From Mucilaginibacter flavidus (GTDB lineage: Bacteria > Bacteroidota > Bacteroidia > Sphingobacteriales > Sphingobacteriaceae): a stretch of 64,000 nucleotides of DNA. How positions within the stretch are numbered: position 1 is the first letter of the stretch; every line of letters begins with the position of its first letter. The stretch lies in assembly GCF_024055575.1 (NCBI RefSeq), contig NZ_JAMXOE010000012.1, forward strand, positions 1 to 64,000, in the 5' to 3' direction. Positions 26,268-34,025 of this stretch are shown one piece after another. Under the pieces are notes generated by a model. It made no database searches, was not told where the DNA came from, and saw only the letters and a list, made by a program, of their open reading frames with translations. Position numbers and translations under genes: made by a program.

Positions 26268-26726
26268 ATGGAAACTACAGAAAAATCAATCGACGTATTG
26301 AACGATTTAATTGAAATTAACAACGACCGCGTTGCCGGTTTTGAAAAAGCAAGCAAAGACCTTGGCGAAGGTGAATTTGAGCTGAAAGGCATATTTGACA
26401 AGTTTGCAGCCGAGAGCAGGACGTATGAGTCGGAACTATCATCGGAAATTGCCCGTGCCGGCGGTGAAGCCGAAACCGGCACCAGCGGCGCCGGGGCACT
26501 CCATCGTGCATGGTTGGATGTTAAGGCTACTTTTAGCGGCCACGACCGCAAGAGTGTCTTAGAAGAATGCGAACGCGGCGAGGATGCCATCAAAAAAGCC
26601 TACCGTACCGCACTGGACCCTGAAAACGAACTTGCGTTAGAAGCTGCCGACCTAATACGCAGTCAACAGCAAGGTATAAACGCCGCGCACGATCAAATTA
26701 AAGCGCTGCGCGATAGCCAGGAGTAA
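26268..26726 (+). CDS. PA2169-family four-helix-bundle protein (DUF2383)
   Basis: A 152-residue all-helical soluble protein. The opening (residues 6-24) has the sequence KSIDVLNDLIEINNDRVAG, and the later WLDVKATFSGHDRKSVLEECERGED segment is the hallmark of DUF2383/PA2169, a ferritin-like four-helix bundle. These proteins are often abundant and associated with stress or stationary phase in Bacteroidota; a biochemical activity is not established. A strong bidirectional hairpin lies just after the stop. The small gene before it may belong to the same transcript. Confidence 0.9.
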   Translation: METTEKSIDVLNDLIEINNDRVAGFEKASKDLGEGEFELKGIFDKFAAESRTYESELSSEIARAGGEAETGTSGAGALHRAWLDVKATFSGHDRKSVLEECERGEDAIKKAYRTALDPENELALEAADLIRSQQQGINAAHDQIKALRDSQE

Positions 26727-26751
26727 TAAATTATTAAATTAAATTATTTTG

Positions 26752-26777
26752 AAGCCGCTTCAGAAATGGAGCGGCTT
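26752..26777. terminator. Hairpin terminator between convergent genes
   Basis: AAGCCGCT pairs with AGCGGCTT around a 10-nt loop, in T-rich surroundings on the plus strand. It lies 26 bp past the DUF2383 gene and 9 bp from the end of the convergent gene. Confidence 0.75.
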
Positions 26778-26785
26778 TGTTATTG

Positions 26786-27319
26786 TTAAAAGAGTCCCTT
26801 CAACCCATCGATAACGCTTTGAAAAAATGTGGGCATGCTGAGGTTATTATGGTAATTGAAATATAGAAAAATGCAAAAGATAATAATGGCTATAATAATA
26901 AACCTTTTAAACATGTATGCTAACAATACCAATGCACACGGGATGGCCAGCAGCCATATCCAAACGATATGGATTGGGCTAAGTTTATCATCATGTTTAT
27001 AAACATAGTAGAGTATGCCGCTCGAACCCTTGTCGTTTTGGTGGCGGACATACAAAAAAGTAGATTTTTCAATCTTATGACGATAAAAAGCGGTGCCTTT
27101 ATCAAAAGTTAGCTGGTCGTCGATACCGTTGATACTGAAAGTAAAAACGCCGTTTACGTTTTCCTGGATTATGCCTGCGGTATCAGTGGCAATTACAGCA
27201 ACTTCGCTGCGGGCGAAAGGGTTTTCCTTTATCACAAAATGTTTAATAGCAATGGTATCAGCAAACGCAAAGGTTGCTGATGCAGCTACAAGGAAAAAAA
27301 ATAGTAATAACTTCTTCAT
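26786..27319 (-). CDS. Exported membrane protein of unknown function
   Basis: A 177-residue protein with a cleavable signal peptide (MKKLLLFFFLVAASATFAFA). A periplasmic beta-rich domain at about 22-115 is followed by two close membrane helices at about 118-137 and 140-157 and a short tail. The architecture suggests a membrane-anchored periplasmic domain. There is no known catalytic motif, and I do not recognise the family. It lies upstream of the hairpin shared with DUF2383 and is separated from tspO by about 45 bp in the same orientation, so the two might be one unit. Confidence 0.7.
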   Translation of the reverse strand: MKKLLLFFFLVAASATFAFADTIAIKHFVIKENPFARSEVAVIATDTAGIIQENVNGVFTFSINGIDDQLTFDKGTAFYRHKIEKSTFLYVRHQNDKGSSGILYYVYKHDDKLSPIHIVWIWLLAIPCALVLLAYMFKRFIIIAIIIFCIFLYFNYHNNLSMPTFFQSVIDGLKGLF

Positions 27320-27364
27320 TTTAATGCAGCAATCAGGCGCAATAAAAGTAACATTTTTAGGCTA

Positions 27365-27856
27365 TCAGTTTAACAAATAAATGCTTAAATTAAGAATACT
27401 GGCAAAGCTCACCCAAAGCAGGTAAGGCACCAGCAGCCAGGCCGCTGTTTTGCTGTATTTTTTAAACCACCTTATATTTAATATGATGCTTACCCACAGC
27501 AGCAGTATGACAAACAAGGCCGGTAAAATGCCATGAAGCCCAAAAAATACCATTGACCATGAAAAATTAAATGCCAACTGGACGATATAAATGGAGGATG
27601 CTATTTTGTAGGTTTTTGAACTGTCGCGCCGTTGCCAAACCAGGTAGGCAGCAATAGCAATCATTATATAAAGTACGGTCCACACCGGGGCGAAAAGCCA
27701 GGGCGGCGGGTTAAATGTTGGTTTGTTAAGCGTGCTGTACCAACCTGCAATTTGCGGACGGGTAAATAACGATGCCACAAATCCGATTGCCAGCGTAATT
27801 ACCAAGCTGATAAGAAATGGGAATAATTGGAATTTTTTTGACGCTGCTGATTCCAT
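27365..27856 (-). CDS. tspO: TspO/MBR-family membrane protein
   Basis: A 163-residue, five-helix membrane protein of the TspO/translocator family. Diagnostic segments are WYSTLNKPTFNPPPWLFAPVW (loop 1 and the start of helix 2), NFSWSMVFFG (helix 3) and the final AAWLLVPYLLWVSFAS. Bacterial TspO binds tetrapyrroles such as protoporphyrin and modulates stress responses. The conserved Trp and Pro residues of the ligand pocket are present. The length is normal. It lies divergent from the SAM riboswitch unit with a 120-bp gap. Confidence 0.93.
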   Translation of the reverse strand: MESAASKKFQLFPFLISLVITLAIGFVASLFTRPQIAGWYSTLNKPTFNPPPWLFAPVWTVLYIMIAIAAYLVWQRRDSSKTYKIASSIYIVQLAFNFSWSMVFFGLHGILPALFVILLLWVSIILNIRWFKKYSKTAAWLLVPYLLWVSFASILNLSIYLLN

Positions 27857-27978
27857 AAATATTTAACAATTAGTGTTTAAATGTGTTTTTAGTCGAATTT
27901 ATCTGGTTGATAACTAGTAATATACAACAAAATTTAAATTAATTCTATAATGTAGATAGGAATTATAGATTTAATCTG

Positions 27979-27986
27979 TATGTTTG
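27979..27986 (+). promoter_or_regulatory. TAnnTTTG promoter box of the SAM riboswitch unit
   Basis: TATGTTTG is an exact match to the Bacteroidota -7 box and lies 26 bp before the first paired base of the riboswitch. Transcription should start near 27990 and run through the riboswitch into the tRNA-Cys. Confidence 0.65.
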
Positions 27987-28011
27987 CATTAACAAAATCG
28001 TTCTTTATTTC

Positions 28012-28192
28012 GCTTATCCAGAAAGACTGAGGGAAAAGGCCCTGTGACGTCTTAGCAACCTGTGGGTGAAAGCTAAACATAATTGACCGAAACTACGAAC
28101 ATGAAATCTCGTAGGTAGGGTTAATGTTTAGACTTTAACACCAAACACAAGGTGCTAACTCCTGCTCCGTTCTCATACGGAGAAAGATAGGT
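28012..28192 (+). promoter_or_regulatory. SAM-I (S-box) riboswitch
   Basis: A complete S-box aptamer can be folded by eye. P1 is GCTTATC with GATAGGT. P2a is AAGAC with GTCTT, carrying the kink-turn TGA and GA side, and P2b is AGGG with CCCT. The core TTAGCAACC is followed by an extended P3 (CTAAACAT with ATGTTTAG, plus an inner hairpin CTACGA/TCGTAG). GGTGCTAACTCCTGC is the conserved J3/4 region, P4 is CTCCGT with ACGGAG, and GAAAGAT closes to P1. These are the S-box consensus elements. The only gene after it on this strand is a tRNA-Cys 54 nt away. No strong terminator hairpin is visible between them, only a T7 run at 28236-28242, so the expression mechanism is unclear. Confidence 0.9.
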
Positions 28193-28246
28193 TATCCCCG
28201 GCTCCCCGGTCTCCCTGGTTAAAGTGATTAAATAGTTTTTTTATAA

Positions 28247-28317
28247 AGTCGCGTGACCGAGAGGATAGGCTGGGGCCTGCAAAACCCCATACGGCAGTTC
28301 GAATCTGCCCGCGACGT
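28247..28317 (+). tRNA. tRNA-Cys (anticodon GCA), second copy with stem mismatches
   Basis: A 71-nt cloverleaf with anticodon loop CTGCAAA, discriminator U73, T arm GGCAG-TTCGAAT-CTGCC and no encoded CCA. Compared with the copy at 16.2 kb it has three mispairs: A1-G72, A10-C25 and C31-A39. It is therefore either a weak isoacceptor or a decaying gene. Its only visible promoter is the one upstream of the SAM riboswitch. Confidence 0.8.
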
Positions 28318-28389
28318 CTGATTTAGTCATTTGCTTCGGGGCATTTCGTTTCGCTGTTATTGGTCATTCAAAAGCAGCCGGTAAATCTC

Positions 28390-29235
28390 TTACAAATAAG
28401 ATAATCCTTCTAATTGTGTTGGCTCGTAATAGAATGGTGTAAAAAGTTCATCTGCCAATTCGCAGCTTACCAACATTGATGTGAAGGTAACATTGCCAAA
28501 TATGTTGGCTATCGCCGTGTCTGCAGCATCGCGCCCCGATGCTATTTTTATTAAACCGTTTAGTGGTACGAGGCCCGTAGCATCAAACAAAACCCACTCA
28601 TTGCCCAAATAGGCCTCGAAACAAGCGTGAAAGTCCGCCGGTTTTAGCTGATAGGCATAGCCGGTAAAATAACGGGCCGGTATGGTTAGCGCGCGGCACA
28701 GGGCTATACCCAGGTGTGCAAAATCGCGGCAGACACCCTGTTGTTGAGTTACAGTATCATAAGCCGACGTTTGTGCATTGGTTGAACCGCTTAAATACTG
28801 TACATTTTTATTTATCCAGCCGGTTAAAGCCACTACCTTTTCAAATGGATTAAAAATATGCCCGAACAAGTTGTTTGCCAGCCGGTAAAGCTTATCGCTT
28901 TGGCAATAGCGGCTGGGGTACAGGTAGGGGAGAATGGCATTGTCCATTTGGGCAATCGGTATTTCAACCAGGTCGCTATAATCTTTTACTTCGCAGCAGT
29001 TATCGATAGTAGCTTTGTAGGTTACTTTTATCGAACTGTTTTCAGCAATTTCAAATCTCACCACCCGGTTATCGCTCTGCAGGGATTGTAACTCCTCAAT
29101 CTTAATATACGGTTCGATATTAAATGTTTCGCTTATTACAGTTTGATGAGGCGTGCGCTGTGCGTGGATGTTCAAAATCAACGTTCCCGGCGACGCTGCC
29201 GTGTATTCCATTTGGGTGAGGACGTTGAATTTCAT
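28390..29235 (-). CDS. Transglutaminase-like cysteine protease family protein
   Basis: A 281-residue protein of the transglutaminase-like superfamily. Its beta-rich N-terminal domain (about 1-125) resembles the Bact_transglu_N domain. The core has Cys in GVCRDFAHL, His in DFHACFEAYL and Asp in VLFDATG, the expected triad order. There is no signal peptide. It lies 125 bp downstream of an Anbu-type protease in the same direction, and bacterial Anbu genes are often linked to such transglutaminases. The remaining usual partners, an alpha-E protein and an ATP-grasp protein, are not in the window. The gap between the genes carries an inverted repeat. Confidence 0.88.
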   Translation of the reverse strand: MKFNVLTQMEYTAASPGTLILNIHAQRTPHQTVISETFNIEPYIKIEELQSLQSDNRVVRFEIAENSSIKVTYKATIDNCCEVKDYSDLVEIPIAQMDNAILPYLYPSRYCQSDKLYRLANNLFGHIFNPFEKVVALTGWINKNVQYLSGSTNAQTSAYDTVTQQQGVCRDFAHLGIALCRALTIPARYFTGYAYQLKPADFHACFEAYLGNEWVLFDATGLVPLNGLIKIASGRDAADTAIANIFGNVTFTSMLVSCELADELFTPFYYEPTQLEGLSYL

Positions 29236-29245
29236 ATTTTTAATT

Positions 29246-29348
29246 GTTGTAAAGTTGAAATGTTTTAAAGTTGGAATGTTACTTGATTTAGCGAAGAAAA
29301 CCTTTTAGTGTATAAAACTATAACCTTACAGCGTTTCAACTTTACAAC
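29246..29348. repeat. 103-bp element with 15-bp perfect inverted ends
   Basis: GTTGTAAAGTTGAAA at 29246-29260 and TTTCAACTTTACAAC at 29334-29348 are perfect reverse complements. The interior is 73 bp without coding potential. The element fills almost the whole gap between the transglutaminase and Anbu genes, so it may separate their expression. Confidence 0.7.
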
Positions 29349-29360
29349 CTTCCAACAAAC

Positions 29361-30080
29361 CTAGTCCAATTTACTAAAAGCTTCGTCCATCCAGCCTTCT
29401 GATATGTTTTCGAGCGCTGTTTTCAACTCTTCGGCCCACTGGGTTGATATGTATTCCAAATCCTTTTTCTCGTAGCGTTTCTCAATAATGTGGAAGCTGT
29501 CTTTTTCATACAGCGCCACATCTATAGGGAAGTCGACATTATTTGCGCTTACCCTGGTCGAATCAAAAGAAAGGAAGCCCGTTTTAAGTGAAAGTTTTAG
29601 GCTCGAATCTTCAGTCAATATCCTGTTTAAAATAGCTTTGCCATGACCCGAGTTACCGATAATCACATACGGCGCGCCCTGGCCCAGCTCAACCCAATTG
29701 CCCTCGGGATATAACAAAAATAATTTGTGTTCGTCGTCATCCTTCAACTGCCCGCCAATTATGGTATTTAAATCAAATTTAAACCCAGCTTTTTCAAGCG
29801 CAGCTTTATCTTCGCTGGCCACTCGTTTTACTTGTTCGCCAAAAGCGTTTACGGCTTTATACAGCTTATTATATTCTGTGGTTTCAAGCAGTTCATTAAA
29901 ATAAACTAAAGCCTTATCCCTCACCGACCGTAAGCCGCTGGTCATGATAAAAAGCGAAAACTTGTCTTTTTGTTCTATGGTGATTTTCTTTTTTATCGAA
30001 GTTTCCGTTCCTGATGTTATACGGGTATCTGCGATGGCCACCAGGCCTTGTTTAACTTTAATTCCTAAGCAATAAGTCAT
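29361..30080 (-). CDS. Anbu-type proteasome-related protease
   Basis: A 239-residue protein of the Ntn-hydrolase fold related to the proteasome beta subunit (COG3484, called Anbu). With the start at 30080 the mature N-terminus is MTYCLGIKV, placing the catalytic Thr at position 2. The conserved D18 (AIADTRIT) and Lys at 30-32 complete the active site. Starting further upstream would bury Thr2, which decides the start. Anbu forms open-ring or helical assemblies; its substrates are not settled. The downstream transglutaminase gene fits the recurring Anbu gene cluster. The YdcF-family gene upstream in the same direction may be part of the unit. Confidence 0.88.
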   Translation of the reverse strand: MTYCLGIKVKQGLVAIADTRITSGTETSIKKKITIEQKDKFSLFIMTSGLRSVRDKALVYFNELLETTEYNKLYKAVNAFGEQVKRVASEDKAALEKAGFKFDLNTIIGGQLKDDDEHKLFLLYPEGNWVELGQGAPYVIIGNSGHGKAILNRILTEDSSLKLSLKTGFLSFDSTRVSANNVDFPIDVALYEKDSFHIIEKRYEKKDLEYISTQWAEELKTALENISEGWMDEAFSKLD

Positions 30081-30154
30081 TATTAATAGTTGTGGATGAG
30101 CAAAAGTTTTACGGGGACAAATTAAGTAAATATGGGCTACAAGCAACAGCACTA

Positions 30155-30898
30155 TTACTTAAAATAATTAACAGTATGACCAACCACTTCCTTTACGTAA
30201 AAATTCCAGGTACTCAGCGGGTCGGCGTCTGGTATAAAGTCGGTTATGGTAAATTCGCCATTGCCGGCAATGTAGCAGCAAGGGAAGGGCACCACGTCCA
30301 TTTTTTGCTTTTTAAAGATGGCAATTGCCCGCCTCATATGAAAGGCCGATGTAACAAGCAGATAAGGAGGCTGGAGATGCTTTTGGGCCAGTATACTTTT
30401 TGAAAATGCCGCATTTTCGAGCGTATTGCGGCTTTGATTTTCAATAACTATCAGGCTGTCGGGTACCTTTAGCTGTTCAAGTTGAGTTTTAACCCAATCG
30501 CTTTCCCTAAAGCTACCGGCCAGCAAATTGCCGTTGCCGCCTGATATCAATATGTGCGTTGCTTTGCCAGTAGTAACTAATTTCAACGATTGTATAAATC
30601 GATCGGACGATTGATTAAAAACCCCTTCGCCGTTTGCGTCAACGCCCGAGAAACCTCCCAACACGATAACGCAGCTGTAGGTTTGATTCTTTAAAGGCAC
30701 GGGCTTAATGTCCCATAGTTTTGCAAACTGGTTCATTAAAAACGGGCTGGTGAAAATGAGCATTAATACCATTCCGGTGATAAAAAAACGGCGCTTAAGA
30801 TGCGGTTTGCGTACAATCAGCGACGTGATTAGGCAAACTGCAATCCAGGTAAAGGGCAAAATAAACACCAGCAGCAGTTTAGAGAGCACAAAAAACAT
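30155..30898 (-). CDS. YdcF/ElyC-family membrane protein (DUF218)
   Basis: A 247-residue protein with two N-terminal membrane helices (about 4-27 and 36-54) and a periplasmic or cytoplasmic DUF218 domain. The domain starts at CVIVLGGF and contains ILISGGNG and TSAFHMRRAIAIFKKQ, the family's Rossmann-like landmarks. Relatives include ElyC (envelope biogenesis, lipid-carrier homeostasis), SanA and YdcF; the exact role is unproven. It lies 74 bp upstream of the Anbu-type gene in the same direction. Confidence 0.85.
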   Translation of the reverse strand: MFFVLSKLLLVFILPFTWIAVCLITSLIVRKPHLKRRFFITGMVLMLIFTSPFLMNQFAKLWDIKPVPLKNQTYSCVIVLGGFSGVDANGEGVFNQSSDRFIQSLKLVTTGKATHILISGGNGNLLAGSFRESDWVKTQLEQLKVPDSLIVIENQSRNTLENAAFSKSILAQKHLQPPYLLVTSAFHMRRAIAIFKKQKMDVVPFPCCYIAGNGEFTITDFIPDADPLSTWNFYVKEVVGHTVNYFK

Positions 30899-30967
30899 AG
30901 TCGAAGTTAATTTCGATAAAAATAGGTTTTTTAACCGCTTTTGAGTGGCTAAAGCAGCTATTAAAAC

Positions 30968-31002
30968 AAAAAAAGCAAACCGGGCCAGCCGGATTGCTTT
31001 TT
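30968..31002. terminator. Bidirectional terminator
   Basis: AAAAAGCAAACCGG pairs with CCGGATTGCTTTTT around a short GCCAG-type loop, giving an A-run on one side and a T-run on the other. On the minus strand it ends the two repeat-protein genes before the YdcF-family gene. Confidence 0.85.
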
Positions 31003-31026
31003 ACTATAAACAATGTTGATTGAGTA

Positions 31027-32223
31027 TTAAAACCCGGTATCCTTCATTTTAATATAATCGTCAAGTGTGGCAACATTGGCCAGACCTTTACCTTTTACTT
31101 TTTCAATATAGGCAACAGATACGCCATGGTCCTTCAATTCTATTGCTTTTTCAAGTGACAGATCTTTAAAGCCAAGCGCTTTTATCCCGGAAATAAATTC
31201 GGGGCTAACGCCATGGTCCTTAAGTTCCTGGGCCCTGTCAAGCGAAATGTCTTTGTATCCTGCATTTTGCATTTTCTTAAAAAAATCGGGATTCACGCCA
31301 TGGTCGCGTAAGTCCTGGGCTTTATCAAGGGTTAAGTCTTTATACCCCATTTCCTGCATGCTTGCTATGTATTTCGGGTTAACACCGTGATCTCTTAAGT
31401 CGGTAGCTTTATCCAGGGATATGTCGGTGTAGCCCATCTTTTTAAATTCGCTGATAAACTGCGGGCTTACCCCATGATCGCGCAATTCCAATGCCTGGTC
31501 CAACGAAAAGTTTTTGTAGCCCATTTCGTGGAAGCCGTTAATGAATTTAGCGCTCACACCATGTTCGCGCAGTTCAACAATCTTGTCGATAGGCTGGTGT
31601 CCATAATTTTCAGCTTTAAACAGATCGAAATATTCGGTTAGTTTTTTGCGGTTCAAATCCTGCTGGGCAAGGTCCCTGAACTGGTCGTTGCTGATGTCGG
31701 CATAACCATTGTCCTTCAAAAAATCAAAATAGGATTTGTTGATGTCAGTAAAAAATACGTCAAGCATCAACTGATCATCCAACTCTTTATAGCCACGCTG
31801 TTCCAGGTACGATTTAAAACCTGCATTTTCGGTAAATGCATAAGAGCCATGGCCGAAGCGGCCCTCAAAAACACCTTTGAAATCCATTTTTCCGGATTCG
31901 CGGGTTAGGGTGAACCCGCCTATTTTACCATCAGGCAATGTACCTAATTCCGACGATGGGAAGTTGCGGCCCGAGTTCCACCGGTGCCCGTAAAACTGGA
32001 TATTTACCTGCCCATCTTCTACAATAGCGTCCCATGTGCCGGGTGCATGGTTCCCGTTTGAGTACCAGCCCTTGTCGTCGTCATCCTTGTCACCTTTAGC
32101 TTCTGATTTTGAGGCGGATTTGGCGGCCGATTTTGAAATGGATTTTTGCTGGGCCTGGGCACAGCCTGACAATGTTGCTAATAGCGCAAAAGCTGCTAAG
32201 CAAGGAATAAATATTTTCTTCAT
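31027..32223 (-). CDS. Lipoprotein with six 29-residue helical repeats
   Basis: A 398-residue lipoprotein whose signal ends LSGC, followed by a Ser/Lys/Ala-rich spacer and a DKDDDDKG tract. A beta-rich domain (about 50-130) with a GxWDAIVEDGQVNIQFYG strand pattern is followed by helical sequence. Then come six consecutive 29-residue repeats of the form SLDxAxxLxDHGVxPxFIxxxxxMGYxD. The repeats should stack as a helical solenoid. The adjacent upstream gene is a paralogue with the same two-part layout, separated by 13 bp, so they form an operon. Similar repeats are found on the periplasmic ends of M56/BlaR1-type proteases in this phylum. No enzyme motif is present. Ligand binding is inferred only. 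Confidence 0.75.
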   Translation of the reverse strand: MKKIFIPCLAAFALLATLSGCAQAQQKSISKSAAKSASKSEAKGDKDDDDKGWYSNGNHAPGTWDAIVEDGQVNIQFYGHRWNSGRNFPSSELGTLPDGKIGGFTLTRESGKMDFKGVFEGRFGHGSYAFTENAGFKSYLEQRGYKELDDQLMLDVFFTDINKSYFDFLKDNGYADISNDQFRDLAQQDLNRKKLTEYFDLFKAENYGHQPIDKIVELREHGVSAKFINGFHEMGYKNFSLDQALELRDHGVSPQFISEFKKMGYTDISLDKATDLRDHGVNPKYIASMQEMGYKDLTLDKAQDLRDHGVNPDFFKKMQNAGYKDISLDRAQELKDHGVSPEFISGIKALGFKDLSLEKAIELKDHGVSVAYIEKVKGKGLANVATLDDYIKMKDTGF

Positions 32224-32236
32224 AATGGTTTATGTT

Positions 32237-33610
32237 TTATTTGCCTTCGTTGAACGAGCTTTTTAACTGCATGTATTTCCGCAGGTTATCTGATTTGAAA
32301 CCTTTTTTCTGCATTTCTTCCACATATTCCGGCGTTACTCCGGTTGATTTTAAGCCCGGCAATTCATTTAATGAAATATCTGTAAAGCCCAGTTTTTTAA
32401 AGCCGTTGATATATTCGGGAGTTATGTGCAGCGATTTAAACGTTACCAAGCTATGCGCTGAGATGTCTTTGTAACCGGCATCCTGGAAGCTTTTTACAAA
32501 TTCGGGTGTGATGTTTAATGATTTAAAAGTAACCAGCTGGTTGATAGGAATATCCTTATAGCCAATAGCATCAAACGGTTTAATATAATCACCGTCAATC
32601 CTTAGTGATTTAAGGGTGATTAGTTGGTTTACGGGCACATTTTTATAACCCAAATCTTCAATGCTTTTAACATATTCGGGGTTAATATGCATTGATTTCA
32701 TGGCCACCAGCTTATTGCAGGGGATATCATTATACCCAATAGCTTTAAAGCTGTTGATATAAGCTTCGTCAACATGCAGCGATGTCATAGCCACCAAATT
32801 ATTGGCGGTTAACTCATTGTAACCGTTTTTCTGCAGCATTTCAACATAGCTTTTTTGCAAGTCGACCAGGAAAAAGGCAAACGCATGGCGATCGCGCACA
32901 TCGGCAATATTGTGGCTTTTTATGAATTCGCTAAATGAGTTGTCGGCGGTAAATTTGTAGTGGCCAAATCCTTCATCGCCATCAAACTTGCCGGTGAACA
33001 GCGTGCTGCCGGCCTCGCGTTTTAAAGTGAAATCGGCTTTCGCATCTTTAGGCAGGGCAGGGAAATCGCTCAATTTAAAGGTTGCATCGTTCGACCAGGT
33101 ATGTTCGTCGTCATCGTGCTTGCTGCTGCCACGAAACTCGATGCTGATCCGGTCGCCATGGATAGTAGCAAACCAACTGCCCTCGTTGTGGTCATTATCG
33201 CCATCAATATTCACATCAGGGTTAACATCTACATCTATTTCGGGATTAATGTTTTCATTAATGCTCGTATTTACCGCGCGGTTAATGTTAGTGTTATTAA
33301 CCGGGGTGATGTTTGTATTAATGGCTGTATTGATAGCCGGGTTAATATTTGCATTGACAGCTGCATTTATACTTGAAGTGATGGCCGGGTTAACGTTCGC
33401 GTTTATCGCTGCATTAACGTTTGCGTTGATAATCGGGGTAAGGTTTGCGTTAACATTTGCAGCAACGGCTGTGTTGATACTGGTGCGGACAGACTGGTTT
33501 ATAACAGGGTTAACGCTTACAACGGTCTGCGCCATTGCGCCCGGGTGATAAAGAAAGCATACTATGCCGCAAAGCGCTGGCAGCAGGCGGGTTATTTTAA
33601 TTTTTTTCAT
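32237..33610 (-). CDS. Exported protein with tetrapeptide N-terminal repeat and six 29-residue helical repeats
   Basis: A 457-residue protein with a signal peptide ending AMAQ. Residues about 33-136 are a low-complexity tract of roughly 25 tetrapeptide units of the form x-[IV]-N-x (INA-, VNA-, INP- types). It ends in Asp-rich sequence (NIDGDNDH). A beta domain follows (SWFATIHGDRISIEFRG, then LKREAGSTLFTGKF), and then six 29-residue helical repeats such as PVNQLITLKSLRIDGDYI, as in the neighbouring lipoprotein gene. Both proteins end without a membrane anchor. The tetrapeptide tract is unlike pentapeptide-repeat proteins in period. It probably forms an extended or solenoid spacer. No function is assigned. 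Confidence 0.75.
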   Translation of the reverse strand: MKKIKITRLLPALCGIVCFLYHPGAMAQTVVSVNPVINQSVRTSINTAVAANVNANLTPIINANVNAAINANVNPAITSSINAAVNANINPAINTAINTNITPVNNTNINRAVNTSINENINPEIDVDVNPDVNIDGDNDHNEGSWFATIHGDRISIEFRGSSKHDDDEHTWSNDATFKLSDFPALPKDAKADFTLKREAGSTLFTGKFDGDEGFGHYKFTADNSFSEFIKSHNIADVRDRHAFAFFLVDLQKSYVEMLQKNGYNELTANNLVAMTSLHVDEAYINSFKAIGYNDIPCNKLVAMKSMHINPEYVKSIEDLGYKNVPVNQLITLKSLRIDGDYIKPFDAIGYKDIPINQLVTFKSLNITPEFVKSFQDAGYKDISAHSLVTFKSLHITPEYINGFKKLGFTDISLNELPGLKSTGVTPEYVEEMQKKGFKSDNLRKYMQLKSSFNEGK

Positions 33611-34025
33611 GATGTTGGTTCATTTGTTCGCTGGTTCATTGTTTCATTGGTGCACGCTGGGTAAGCATGGCTTGTATGTTTAAATACTCCGACAAAAATT
33701 AAAGGTTACCAACTTTTTATTTTTTTTAATCTCCAACTTTTCAATTAACTAAACCTTCGGCCCCTTATTAGGAAATTGATAGATTTCCGGGAGTGTACAC
33801 AAGCAAAATATTCTGTTTGTACACCCGCAAATAAAATTATGCAACCGTATAATTCTAAAGTAGTCCTATAACACAAATCCAGGAATTATACTGTTCGCCA
33901 GCGTGCAATAACCATACTGTTATCGTACGTGCGTTTAAAATGGATATACTATAACACATTGATAATTAATAAATTATAAAAACGGTATAATTTTAGCCGG
34001 AGGCCTTTTACAAAAATTACCCGTC
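33611..34025. promoter_or_regulatory. Divergent intergenic region with TGTACA palindrome
   Basis: 415 bp between the repeat-protein operon (minus) and a permease gene (plus), with no open frame. It contains GTGTACA at 33793-33799 and TGTACAC at 33818-33824, inverted arms 25 bp centre to centre around an AT-rich spacer. That is a layout typical of a dimeric-regulator site. I could not fix a TAnnTTTG box for either gene. Confidence 0.4.
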
